Source: CAYRVX01 sp964642165 (lineage in GTDB: Bacteria > Planctomycetota > Phycisphaerae > SM23-33). Taken from it: a DNA stretch of 63,392 nt. Below, piece by piece: positions 25,277 to 32,506 of this stretch. The stretch is taken from positions 1-63,392 of the forward strand of contig CAZXOC010000006.1 in the NCBI GenBank assembly GCA_964642165.1. Reading direction: 5' to 3'. The notes under the pieces are model-generated. The model saw only the letters and a program-made list of their open reading frames with translations. It searched no databases and was not told the origin of the DNA. Both the position numbers and the translations under genes were made by a program. How positions within the stretch are numbered: position 1 is the first letter of the stretch; the number at the start of each line of letters is the position of its first letter.

Positions 25277-26028
25277 ACAACGCGCAGCCCAACGAGGCGA
25301 TCGAGAGGTACCCGCTGCGGTCGCTGACGCCGGTGCTTCGGGGCTTCCGTCCGCCGGCGGGCGCGTTCGACGCGGCGGGCTCGTGGCGGGAGGTCTTCGG
25401 CGTCTTCACGTTGGCCGGTCGGGCGGCGGCGGCCCGGCGCGTGGGCGAGCTGCGCCTCGAGCGCCGGGTCCGCAGCGACGGCGAGGCCGTGCTGAACGTG
25501 GCCTACGAGAAGCGCCTCACCGGCGGGAGCCAGAAGCTCACCGCGGCGCTGCACAGCCGCGCCGGCGAGCGGCTCGCGACGCCCAGCCGCTGGACGTTCG
25601 AGACGCGCCTGCTGGACGCCGGCGGCCGCGAGATCGCCGGCACGCGACTGAAGCGCTCCGCCACGGTCGACGACGGCACCATCACCGTGCGGGACGCCGT
25701 CGCGACGAGGACCCTCCGCCCCGCCGGCGCGTACACGGTGAACTGGTCGCTCTTCGACGCCGTCCAGCGCCTGCCCCGCCGGCCCGGGCGACCGATCGAC
25801 TTCACGCTGATCGACCACTTCGACCAGCCCAAGGGCCGCCAGACGCTGGCGTTCCGCAAGGCGATGGACGTGGCGGTCGCCGGCGGCCGCACCGTCCGCA
25901 CGTTCTCCTTCGACCTGCTCGGCGACGGCAACGTGCCGTGGGTCTACTGGGTGGACGAGCAGGGGCGGCTGCTGTTCATCGTGGCCGGGCTGGAGGGCTA
26001 CGTGCTGGAGTCGTGCCGGCAGGCGTGA
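25273..26028 (+). CDS. Unrecognised protein coupled to the sulfatase
   Basis: Predicted 251 aa. No signal peptide or membrane segment. The first ~45 residues contain YPLRSLTPVLRGFRPPAGAF; the rest is beta-rich (LRLERRVRSDGEAVLNVAYE; TFETRLLDAGGREIAGTRL; WSLFDAVQRLPRRPGRPIDF; PWVYWVDEQGRLLFIVAGL), suggesting a beta-sandwich or barrel binding domain. I do not recognise the family. Its ATG overlaps the sulfatase stop (ATGA), so it is the last gene of the ribF-nrnA-sulfatase run. A role with the sulfatase is suggested by context only. Confidence 0.75.
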   Translation: MNNAQPNEAIERYPLRSLTPVLRGFRPPAGAFDAAGSWREVFGVFTLAGRAAAARRVGELRLERRVRSDGEAVLNVAYEKRLTGGSQKLTAALHSRAGERLATPSRWTFETRLLDAGGREIAGTRLKRSATVDDGTITVRDAVATRTLRPAGAYTVNWSLFDAVQRLPRRPGRPIDFTLIDHFDQPKGRQTLAFRKAMDVAVAGGRTVRTFSFDLLGDGNVPWVYWVDEQGRLLFIVAGLEGYVLESCRQA

Positions 26029-26062
26029 GCGCCTCGCCCGGCAGACTTCCTCCGGGAAATGC

Positions 26063-26091
26063 TGGCATCCGGCCGCCCGTGAGGCTAGGAT
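26063..26091 (+). promoter_or_regulatory. Candidate promoter of a tiny basic-protein gene
   Basis: TGGCAT (26063-26068), 17-base spacer, TAGGAT (26086-26091). After merging the duplicated contig ends, the small ORF starts about 60 bases downstream. Confidence 0.5.
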
Positions 26092-26122
26092 AGCCGTTCT
26101 GCCCTGCCGTTGGGCGGGCGAG

Positions 26123-26177
26123 TTGCCCAGGGAGAGTACCCGGAAAGCATGAGTCACAAGGTCGGCAGAACGCGATC
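26123..26177 (+). repeat. 55-bp contig-end duplicate, left copy
   Basis: Identical to 26278-26332 on the other side of the N run. A 55-base exact overlap is what a de Bruijn assembler with k=55 leaves at contig ends, so this is an assembly artefact. Confidence 0.9.
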
Positions 26178-26277
26178 NNNNNNNNNNNNNNNNNNNNNNN
26201 NNNNNNNNNNNNNNNNNNNNNNNNNNNNNNNNNNNNNNNNNNNNNNNNNNNNNNNNNNNNNNNNNNNNNNNNNNNNN
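26178..26277. other. Assembly gap of 100 N (artefactual)
   Basis: Exactly 100 N between two identical 55-bp sequences. The true distance is probably zero, with one copy to be removed. Confidence 0.95.
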
Positions 26278-26332
26278 TTGCCCAGGGAGAGTACCCGGAA
26301 AGCATGAGTCACAAGGTCGGCAGAACGCGATC
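26278..26332 (+). repeat. 55-bp contig-end duplicate, right copy
   Basis: Second copy of 26123-26177. It contains the start codon of the small ORF at 26304, which is also present at 26150 in the left copy. Confidence 0.9.
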
Positions 26333-26396
26333 GAGGCGGAGACGGAAGGTCGGGTCCAAGCGGCGCAGGGCCCGCCGACGCGCGAGACGGCGGTAG
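26304..26396 (+). CDS. 30-residue arginine-rich protein
   Basis: A 30-codon ORF beginning MSHKVGRTRSRRRRKVG and ending in RARRRARRR: about 60 percent Arg/Lys. GGAAAG stands just before the ATG and GGGAGAG further upstream. A promoter-like pair lies at 26063-26091 (left of the artefactual gap), and a strong terminator lies 79 bases after the stop, making a self-contained transcription unit. The composition recalls tiny ribosomal proteins such as bTHX or bL37-like peptides, or a nucleic-acid-binding peptide. I cannot assign it. Being far too short for normal gene calling, it would usually be missed. Confidence 0.55.
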   Translation: MSHKVGRTRSRRRRKVGSKRRRARRRARRR

Positions 26397-26474
26397 GCGG
26401 CGCGTCCGGCGAGGGGGCCAGGCCATGGGGCAGGTCGCCGCGCGCCCGTCGCCCGGCGGCTCGAGAACAGCAAG

Positions 26475-26518
26475 ACGGGCACGAGAGGGAGTTCCGGCCT
26501 CGTGCCCGTTTCCTTCTT
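26475..26518 (+). terminator. Strong rho-independent terminator
   Basis: ACGGGCACGAG (26475-26485) and CTCGTGCCCGT (26499-26509) pair perfectly over 11 bases around a 13-base loop, followed by TTCCTTCTT. It ends the small basic-protein transcript and may also act on the minus strand. Confidence 0.85.
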
Positions 26519-26631
26519 CGCGCAGGGCGTCACAGAGTTCGGGCGTCCCGCGCGCGGGGAGCCCGCGGGGAGCGGCTCGCCCGTCGGCGCGAGGCGCCGT
26601 GCCGCGACGAGCCGGGGGCCGCCGGCGGGCC

Positions 26632-26769
26632 TTACGAGCGCCTCTCGCGCCGGTCCTTGCCGCTTCGGCGGTCCTTGCCGCCGCGCCGGTCCGGGCCGGT
26701 GTAGTTCGCCTGACCTTTGCGCCGGTCGCCGCGGCGTCTCCGGTCTCTTTCGGTTCGTCGTTCCTGCAT
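26632..26769 (-). CDS. 45-residue basic protein with DRR repeats
   Basis: MQERRTERDRRRRGDRRKG at the start, then YTGPDRRGGKDRR and SGKDRRERRS: repeated G-x-DRR units. A strong ribosome site (GGGAGG, four bases before the ATG) supports real translation. The YTGPDRR/GKDRR pattern resembles the short basic tails of some bacterial signalling proteins, but here it forms the whole protein. The function is unknown; nucleic-acid or polyphosphate binding is possible from charge alone. It is 58 bases upstream of nothing on its own strand except the terminator region, so it appears monocistronic. Confidence 0.5.
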   Translation of the reverse strand: MQERRTERDRRRRGDRRKGQANYTGPDRRGGKDRRSGKDRRERRS

Positions 26770-26827
26770 GGGTCCTCCCTTCTCGCCCACGGGTCGCCGC
26801 GCACGTGCGTGCCTGCGGCGAACGGCC

Positions 26828-28783
26828 TCAGCGGTCCTCCACCCACCGAACGCCGTTCAGCGCGACCTTCTCCAGATCGTACCCGCCGCCGAGGGTGACG
26901 ATCGTGCCCGAGTTGGACGTGTCCACGTGAAAGGCGCCGCTGTGCTGGACCTTCGCTTTCTCGCCCACGAAGGTCCCGAAGAGGTCGGCCTCGTCGTTGA
27001 CCTCCAGCTCGCCGTCGTAGCTCTGGATCATGGCGTATACCTGGGCGCTGTTCCGCAGAACCAGCTCGCCCTTCAGGAGGAGGAGGCTCAGCTTCGCCGG
27101 CCGGCTGAAGTCGGCGTTGACCCGGGCGTTGTCCTTGAACTCCACCAATTTCTTCGTGTAGAGGGTCAACTGCACGAAGGGGTCCACGACGAGCTGCCCG
27201 CCCTGTTCGACCCGGACGTCGTCGTCGCAGAGGATCCGCAGGTCGGCCTTGATGTGGACGATCGCATCGCCGCGGATGGTCAGCTTGTTGAAGTGCTTGT
27301 CGGTCCAGATCGCGTGCGAGCCGGTCGTGTAGACCGCATCGCCCAGCGATTCGCCCAGGTCCGTCGGCTCCTCGGGGGTGGGGATCGGCACGTTCAGGCT
27401 GAGGTACCGGCGAACGCCGGTCAGGGCGGCGCCGCCGCTGATGTCGATCACCTTGGACATGTCGGCGTCGGGGGAAACGAACAGGTGCCCGTTCACCACG
27501 CCGCCGGAGAGCTTCAGGTCATCGTCGCCGACGGAGTTGGTCGAGAGCGTGCAGTCGGCGTTGACGTTGCCCCCGCCGTACGGGCCCGAGGTCGACCAGA
27601 ACCCGTCCACCAGGGCCATGTCCTTGATCTCGATCCGGTCCCAGACGGCGATGCCGGGCAGGTAGCCTCGCCAACTGCTGCCGGCCCAGTCGAGGCTACG
27701 GGCCAGCAGCGCCCGCCCGTTGGCATTGAGGGAGCCGATTTGGAACGCGAAGTTCTCGCCGCCCCACGGCAGGGCGAGGCGCCGGGCCCGCGCCGGCCTG
27801 CCGTCGGCCATCAACGCGCCGCACTCCAGGATGCCCAGCATCGCCCGGGCGGGCGAGCCCACCTGCGACGCCAGGCCTTGCGTGCCCACCGCGGGTTTGT
27901 CCAGGTAGAGGAGATCGTCGAGGGCGCTGCAGATCACCAGCGTGCCGACGGGGAACGGCGAGGTGATGTAGTGCGTGTAGACCTCCGTCGTCTCGTTGCC
28001 GATCTCGTCGGTGATCGTCCGGGTCAGCTTCAGGACGTCGACGGACGTTCCGCCGAAGACGTCGCTGTCGCCGCCGGCCATCTTCATCTCCTTGACGAGC
28101 TTCCGATGGCCCGTGACGACGGGCAGGGAGAGGACCTTGAGCTTGTCCTTGACGGTGCTCTCGAGCACCGTGTGGGCGGCGAAGTACACCACGTGCATGT
28201 TCTCGACGGCCTGGTCGAATTCCCCCGACGTGGCCTTGCCCCGCAGCAGGCGCACCCGCCAGCCCCACTCCCGCAGGAGCGTGTAGCGGTCGGTGTCTTC
28301 CGACGAGAGCCCGTCCGGGTCGTTGACGATCATCAGGGCCCGCTTGAAGGGAGGCACGACCGCCCGCACGGTGTGCTGCGCGCCGCGGCAGCGCCCGACC
28401 GCCGTCAGCGTCAGCATGTCCATCCAGTCGTCGGACAGGTCGCCGTCGCCGTCCACGACGCCGTCGCCGTCGAGGTCCTGGCCGTCCTGCGCGGAGATCG
28501 TGAACGTGCCCCCGCCGAAGGGATGGTCCTGCACCCAGGCGCCCTCGACCTGGTCGCTGCGCCAGTTGTCGTCGCTTCGCACGTACGCGACGGCCATCGC
28601 CAGGCCCGACTCGGCCGCCATGCGCGCCTCGGCGTGCGCGCCGATGTTGCTGGAGACCTGGACGGCTGTGCTCTGCTCCAGAACGTAGGCCGACGACAGG
28701 ATCAGCGCCGCGGCGACCGCGATCAGCACCAGGAGCATCGCGAACCCCCGGGCGTCTCGGGGCTGTCTTGGCCGTCTGGGCAT
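26828..28783 (-). CDS. PilX-like pilus assembly protein with large beta-rich C-domain
   Basis: Predicted 651 aa. The N-terminus has a short basic leader and a hydrophobic helix (GFAMLLVLIAVAAALILSSA, ~13-32), then EARMAAESGLAMAVAYVRS, the pattern of PilX/GspK-type minor pilins. Residues ~70-330 include a stretch with EF-hand-like acidic runs (DLDGDGVVDGDGDLSDDW). The C-terminal ~300 residues are a repetitive beta structure (AIVHIKADLRILCDDDVRVE; LSLLLLKGELVLRNSAQVYA; GELEVNDEADLFGTFVGEK), possibly a beta-helix exposed at the pilus tip. It is last in a three-gene pseudopilin operon, 23 bases after the PilW-like gene. Confidence 0.75.
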   Translation of the reverse strand: MPRRPRQPRDARGFAMLLVLIAVAAALILSSAYVLEQSTAVQVSSNIGAHAEARMAAESGLAMAVAYVRSDDNWRSDQVEGAWVQDHPFGGGTFTISAQDGQDLDGDGVVDGDGDLSDDWMDMLTLTAVGRCRGAQHTVRAVVPPFKRALMIVNDPDGLSSEDTDRYTLLREWGWRVRLLRGKATSGEFDQAVENMHVVYFAAHTVLESTVKDKLKVLSLPVVTGHRKLVKEMKMAGGDSDVFGGTSVDVLKLTRTITDEIGNETTEVYTHYITSPFPVGTLVICSALDDLLYLDKPAVGTQGLASQVGSPARAMLGILECGALMADGRPARARRLALPWGGENFAFQIGSLNANGRALLARSLDWAGSSWRGYLPGIAVWDRIEIKDMALVDGFWSTSGPYGGGNVNADCTLSTNSVGDDDLKLSGGVVNGHLFVSPDADMSKVIDISGGAALTGVRRYLSLNVPIPTPEEPTDLGESLGDAVYTTGSHAIWTDKHFNKLTIRGDAIVHIKADLRILCDDDVRVEQGGQLVVDPFVQLTLYTKKLVEFKDNARVNADFSRPAKLSLLLLKGELVLRNSAQVYAMIQSYDGELEVNDEADLFGTFVGEKAKVQHSGAFHVDTSNSGTIVTLGGGYDLEKVALNGVRWVEDR

Positions 28784-28806
28784 GTCGGGCTCCCTCGGGG
28801 ATCTCC

Positions 28807-29451
28807 TCAGTTGCGCAGGGTCGCGGCGCCCGTGGTGGTTTCCGATCCGCCGTCGCCGTGCAGCGTCAGACGGTAGCTCACGAAGCGGGCCTGCCGGGGC
28901 TCCTCGCGGTCCAGGGCGACGGCCCAGTCCTGCACGCCCGTCGCCCAGAGCTGTTTCGCCAGCGTGCCCTTGCCCTTGGCGGTCTCCGTGACGTCGTCGA
29001 AGTCGGTCGTGGCCGGGTCGTACTGCGGGTCCGGATCGAGGAGCACCTCGGGCGGCACGCGGTAGCAGGCCAGCTCCCCGCTCGACGTGTCGAGCTCGAT
29101 GCGGCGCAGCTCGGACAGGGCCGGCGTGCTGCTCGTGGAGAGCCCCGGGACCCACAGCACCAGCAGGTCGTCCTCCCGGGCCAGGACCGTCCGCGAGACC
29201 CGCACCGCCGCGCCCAGTCGCTCGGCGACCACGCCGTGGGCGACGGCCAGCGACCGCGTCTTGCGATGGCTCGACGTGCCCGTGGAGACCGCCAGCAGCA
29301 TGGTGGCCATCGCCGCGCCGATGATCGCGCTGATCGTCACCGCCAGCAGCAGCTCCACCAGCGTCAGCCCCGCGCGGCGGCGGGGAGGGCATGGCGGCCT
29401 CGTCCGGGGGCCGTGCCGGTGCCCGGCCGGGATGTCCTGCCTGATGCTCAC
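28807..29451 (-). CDS. Minor pseudopilin, PilW/GspJ-like
   Basis: Predicted 214 aa. A 28-residue basic leader ends in RRRAG and is followed by the processed helix LTLVELLLAVTISAIIGAAM, with Glu at position +5 as required by prepilin peptidase. The rest is a soluble beta-rich head (LVLWVPGLSTSSTPALSELR; VQDWAVALDREEPRQARFV) like the GspJ/PilW minor pseudopilins. It is five bases downstream of the PilV/GspI-like gene and 23 bases upstream of the PilX-like gene. Prepilin peptidase and secretion ATPase are not in the window. Confidence 0.85.
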   Translation of the reverse strand: MSIRQDIPAGHRHGPRTRPPCPPRRRAGLTLVELLLAVTISAIIGAAMATMLLAVSTGTSSHRKTRSLAVAHGVVAERLGAAVRVSRTVLAREDDLLVLWVPGLSTSSTPALSELRRIELDTSSGELACYRVPPEVLLDPDPQYDPATTDFDDVTETAKGKGTLAKQLWATGVQDWAVALDREEPRQARFVSYRLTLHGDGGSETTTGAATLRN

Positions 29452-29455
29452 GGTC

Positions 29456-29953
29456 TCAGTCAGTCGGCTTCGGGACGAATCGCGTCATCCGCCAACGGCG
29501 GCCTGCCGGGCCCGAGACGGTGATCGTCACGGACAGCCCGGGGATCGAGGCGCCCAGCCCGCCAGGGGCCGCCGTGGTGTACCGGGCCTCCGCGCTCCGG
29601 CGGAACGCCTGGTACTCCAAGGGATACGCATTGCCCGCCATGTCCGTCAGGGCGCCCGGCGGGTCGACGTACACGTCGAAGTCGTCCATGTTGTCGAAGG
29701 TCGAGACGTCCGTCTCCCCGCCCTCGGGACCTTCGCCGCCGGAGCCGTCGGGGTCGTAGTAGGGCCGCGAGACGATGTACTCCATCATTTCCTCGGCCAG
29801 CCGGATGGCGCGGCGGCCGTGGACGGCCTCCCGGCTCTGCACGTGCCCGGCGCAGAGCGACATCGAGATGGCCAGCACCGCCACCGCCAGCACGGTCGCG
29901 GCGATCAAGGCCTCGATCAACGTAAAGGCGTTTCGTCGTCGATGTCGTCTCAC
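29456..29953 (-). CDS. Minor pseudopilin, PilV/GspI-like
   Basis: Predicted 165 aa from the GTG at 29953, chosen because GAGAG lies about six bases upstream and it gives a short leader RRHRRRNA before the cleaved helix FTLIEALIAATVLAVAVLAI (Glu at +5). An ATG at 30031 would add 26 residues without a ribosome site. The leader ends in Ala instead of the usual Gly, which prepilin peptidases tolerate in some cases. The head (PYYDPDGSGGEGPEGGET; YPLEYQAFRRSAEARYTT) is short. First gene of the operon, divergent from the cobalamin-riboswitch promoter about 200 bases away. Confidence 0.85.
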   Translation of the reverse strand: MRRHRRRNAFTLIEALIAATVLAVAVLAISMSLCAGHVQSREAVHGRRAIRLAEEMMEYIVSRPYYDPDGSGGEGPEGGETDVSTFDNMDDFDVYVDPPGALTDMAGNAYPLEYQAFRRSAEARYTTAAPGGLGASIPGLSVTITVSGPAGRRWRMTRFVPKPTD

Positions 29954-30155
29954 GGTCACTCTCGGCTCGATCGCGGCGCGGAAACGCACCGCCGCCGCCG
30001 GGCGGCGCGGCGCGATCGCAAGCCCCTGCATCCCCGCCCGTTTATGTGTCGGAAGATCCGCCTCCGGGCTTTACTAACGCCTGCCGGTGGTTGGGCGGGC
30101 GACCGGGCGGCGATGGGCAAACCGCGATTTTTCCCCCGCATCGGGCGGCGGCGGC

Positions 30156-30184
30156 TTGACATCGCCGCCCGCAGCGGCTACAGG
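30156..30184 (+). promoter_or_regulatory. Consensus promoter of the riboswitch operon
   Basis: TTGACA (30156-30161, perfect), 17-base spacer, TACAGG (30179-30184). Transcription would begin at about 30190, exactly at the first base pair of the aptamer's P1 stem. Confidence 0.75.
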
Positions 30185-30190
30185 GGAGTC

Positions 30191-30389
30191 GTTGCAGGTT
30201 GTCCGCCGGACGGCGGGCGCAAGAGGGAAGGCCGTGCGAATCGGCCGCGGACGCGCCGCTGTGACCGGGGACGACCGCCGCAGAGGCCACTGTCCCGATG
30301 CGTCGTCGGGATGGGAAGGCGCGGCGGAAGGACGGGCTCGCCCCCCAAGGGCAGCCCGCCACCCGGAAGCCAGAAGACCTGCCTGCAAC
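30191..30389 (+). promoter_or_regulatory. Cobalamin (B12) riboswitch aptamer
   Basis: The ends GTTGCAGG (30191-30198) and CCTGCAAC (30382-30389) form a perfect eight-pair P1. Inside are, in order, the conserved cobalamin-riboswitch elements: AGAGGGAAGGCCGTGCGAAT, then CGGACGCGCCGCTGTGACCG, AGGCCACTGT and GGGAAGGCGCGGCG, and finally GAAGCCAGAAGACCTGCCT (30366-30384), close to the B12-box consensus. The arrangement matches Rfam RF00174 as I know it. Adenosyl- or another cobalamin should be the ligand. With the downstream terminator it would switch the operon off when B12 is plentiful. Confidence 0.93.
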
Positions 30390-30448
30390 CAACCTGGATC
30401 GGCCTTCGCGAGTGAATCGGCCGGCGGGACGGCTTGCATGCGGCTCGG

Positions 30449-30481
30449 CCCCGGCTCCGGCTCGCGGAGACCGGGGTTTTT
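30449..30481 (+). terminator. Intrinsic terminator of the riboswitch expression platform
   Basis: CCCCGGCTCCG (30449-30459), loop GCTCG, then CGGAG-A-CCGGGG with one bulged A, followed by TTTTT. It lies 60 bases after the aptamer and 181 bases before the first gene, so it acts as a conditional attenuator. Confidence 0.8.
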
Positions 30482-30662
30482 GCTTGGTCCACCCGCGGCT
30501 CGGTGAGACAGGTCGCCTGCCGGACGACGCGCCCGTCGCGGGGGCCGGCATTCTCCCCACAGGTTGCCGTCGGGCAGGCCCTGCGCCCGGGCCGCCCGGC
30601 GTCTCCCGCGGCTGGGCGAACGCGGAACCGGCGCCCCGCTCGCCGGAGTCAGGAAGGACACC

Positions 30663-31415
30663 ATGAGACACGCAGCGATCGTGCTGGCGGCGCTGCTCGC
30701 CACGCGGGCGCCGGCGCGGGCCGGCGACCCGGACGTCACGTTCGAGTCGCTCGCCGAGCTCGCCCTGGGCGCCGAGGCGTACAAGCCGGCCGGGGACTGC
30801 GGCGGCTTCTTCACCGCCGATGCGCCCGGCCCGACGGCCGCGGCGACGTTTTGCGGCTACCACCACACCGATCCGTGGGACTACTGGGGCGGCTGGTGCG
30901 TCTCGAACCGCACGGTCGTCGGCGCGGACGACTGGCTGCGCCAGTACACCTCCGCCCCCGGAACGGACCACACCCTCGGCGCCGGCGGCACCTATGCCAT
31001 CGGGTTCGACGATTACGAGAGCAGCATCGGCTGCCGGGTCGGGCTGCTCGGGGGCCTTCGCGGCTGCACCGTCCGGGGCGCCTGGTTCACCAACGTCACC
31101 TGGACGGTGGAGTACATGAACGAGAACTACGGGCCGGACGACTACTACGAACTGGTCGTCACGGCGTACGACGAGGCGCTCGTGGAAACGGGCCACACCG
31201 TCGTCGACCTGACGGGTGTGGCCGATTGGCGGTGGTACGACCTGGACCTGCCGAGGGTGAGCTTCCTCGGCATCCGGATGTCCGCGTCCGACGACTGGAC
31301 GCCGTACTACTTCTGCCTGGACGACGTGGTGGTACCCGAGCCGGCGACGGCGTCGCTGCTGGCCTGGGCGGGCCTGGCCGTCCTGGGCCGCCCGCGACGA
31401 CGAGGACAACCGTGA
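30663..31415 (+). CDS. DUF4465-like exported protein with PEP-CTERM tail
   Basis: Predicted 250 aa. Signal peptide (AIVLAALLATRAPARAG), then a beta-sandwich with DUF4465 features: DVTFESLAELALG, FCGYHHTDPWDYWGGWCVSN, TWTVEYMNENYGPDDYYELV and a late WYDLDLPRVSFLGIRMSASD. The end VVPEPATASLLAWAGLAVLG plus RPRRR is a PEP-CTERM sorting signal for exosortase processing. AGGAAGGA precedes the ATG by five bases. It is the first gene after a B12 riboswitch. I recall, without being able to check, DUF4465-type proteins in Bacteroidota cobamide-uptake loci, so it is a candidate surface B12-binding protein. The end overlaps the next start (GTGA). Confidence 0.8.
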   Translation: MRHAAIVLAALLATRAPARAGDPDVTFESLAELALGAEAYKPAGDCGGFFTADAPGPTAAATFCGYHHTDPWDYWGGWCVSNRTVVGADDWLRQYTSAPGTDHTLGAGGTYAIGFDDYESSIGCRVGLLGGLRGCTVRGAWFTNVTWTVEYMNENYGPDDYYELVVTAYDEALVETGHTVVDLTGVADWRWYDLDLPRVSFLGIRMSASDDWTPYYFCLDDVVVPEPATASLLAWAGLAVLGRPRRRGQP

Positions 31416-32506
31416 GAGCGCTGGCGATTGGCACATTCCTGCCGGCCCTGCTGGCCTGCGTTGCGGCCGGGCGGGCCGAGTCGTTCCTGAGCTTCTACGC
31501 CACGGAGGTCATCGACTACGCTCCCGGGCGCGGCAACGAGGGCTTCCCGGACCCCGGCCTGGCGTTGGGCGGCCCGCGCGGCGCCGGCGGGCAGGACAGC
31601 GGCACGCACGTGGTCACGCTGGGGCTCCAGGGCTCGCTGACGCTGGGCTTCGCCGACCCGGGCGGGCGCGGGCGGATCATCGCGGACGGGCCCGGCGCGG
31701 ACCTGATCGTCTTCGAGAACCCCTTCGTCGATGGGCGGACCGGGCTGGTGTTCGGCGAGCTGGTCCGCGTGCGGGTCAGCAGCGACGCCCTTCACTTCGC
31801 CGAGTTCCCCACCTGGTGCGGCGAGACGTTCTCGATCCCGCCGACCGGCCCGGACGGGGCGATCTTCCCGGAGCTGTACAGCGGCTTCGCCGGCGTGAAC
31901 CCGGTGCGGGTGAACGTGACGTCCAGCGGCCCGGCCGGGCAGCGCGATCCCTTCGACCCCGCCCAGGCCGGGGGCGACGCCTTCGACCTGGCCGACCTGG
32001 CGGACGTGCCGGAAGTCCTCGGCGGCCTGGTGGACCCCAACGCCATCCGGTACGTCCGGCTGGTGGACGTCCGTGGCGACGGGGCCGAGGCCGACAGCGA
32101 CGGCAACGCGATCTACGACCCCACCGGGGAGATTCCCGACTGGCCGGACGACGATAGCGCGTGGCGCCCCCTGAGCGCGGACATCGACGCCGTCTCGGTG
32201 ATCCACGGGTCGTGGGTGGCGGGCCCGACGCCGGGCGACGCCGACGAGGACGGCGGCGTGGACCACCTGGATTACGTGACGCTCAAGCGGCACGTGGGCG
32301 CCGGGCCGGACGCGGCCTGGCGCGACGGCGACTTCACCGGCGACGGCTTCGTGACGCGAGCGGACTTCGCCCTGCTGAGGGAGCACTTCGGCGTGTCCCT
32401 CGTCGCCGCCGCTCCGGCACCGGAGCCCGCGTCGGTCCTGCTGTTCGCCGCCGCCGCGGCGGCAGCCCTGCGCCGGCGCGGGCACGGAAGGTACCATGCC
32501 ACCTGA
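31412..32506 (+). CDS. Exported dockerin-like protein with PEP-CTERM tail
   Basis: Predicted 364 aa from a GTG start that overlaps the DUF4465 stop. A signal peptide (ALAIGTFLPALLACVAAG) is followed by a ~240-residue domain (SFYATEVIDYAPGRGNEGF; LIVFENPFVDGRTGLVFGEL; NAIRYVRLVDVRGDGAEADS) of a cell-surface type I cannot name. Residues ~275-325 hold two EF-hand-like loops, DADEDGGVDHLDYVTLKRHV and GDFTGDGFVTRADFALLREH, the paired calcium-binding layout of dockerin type I. The tail PEPASVLLFAAAAAAALRRR is another PEP-CTERM signal. It is in the same riboswitch-controlled transcript, so probably part of a B12-responsive surface complex; the dockerin-like part suggests docking to a partner. Confidence 0.8.
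   Translation: MRALAIGTFLPALLACVAAGRAESFLSFYATEVIDYAPGRGNEGFPDPGLALGGPRGAGGQDSGTHVVTLGLQGSLTLGFADPGGRGRIIADGPGADLIVFENPFVDGRTGLVFGELVRVRVSSDALHFAEFPTWCGETFSIPPTGPDGAIFPELYSGFAGVNPVRVNVTSSGPAGQRDPFDPAQAGGDAFDLADLADVPEVLGGLVDPNAIRYVRLVDVRGDGAEADSDGNAIYDPTGEIPDWPDDDSAWRPLSADIDAVSVIHGSWVAGPTPGDADEDGGVDHLDYVTLKRHVGAGPDAAWRDGDFTGDGFVTRADFALLREHFGVSLVAAAPAPEPASVLLFAAAAAAALRRRGHGRYHAT

Noticed and set aside
26123..26332. 55-bp direct repeat as a biological repeat or attachment site
   Set aside because: Exact 55-base identity flanking 100 N is the signature of unmerged assembly overlap.
30087..30506. Plus-strand 139-codon frame between the pilin and DUF4465 genes
   Set aside because: It covers the promoter, B12 aptamer and terminator; the RNA structure explains the sequence better.
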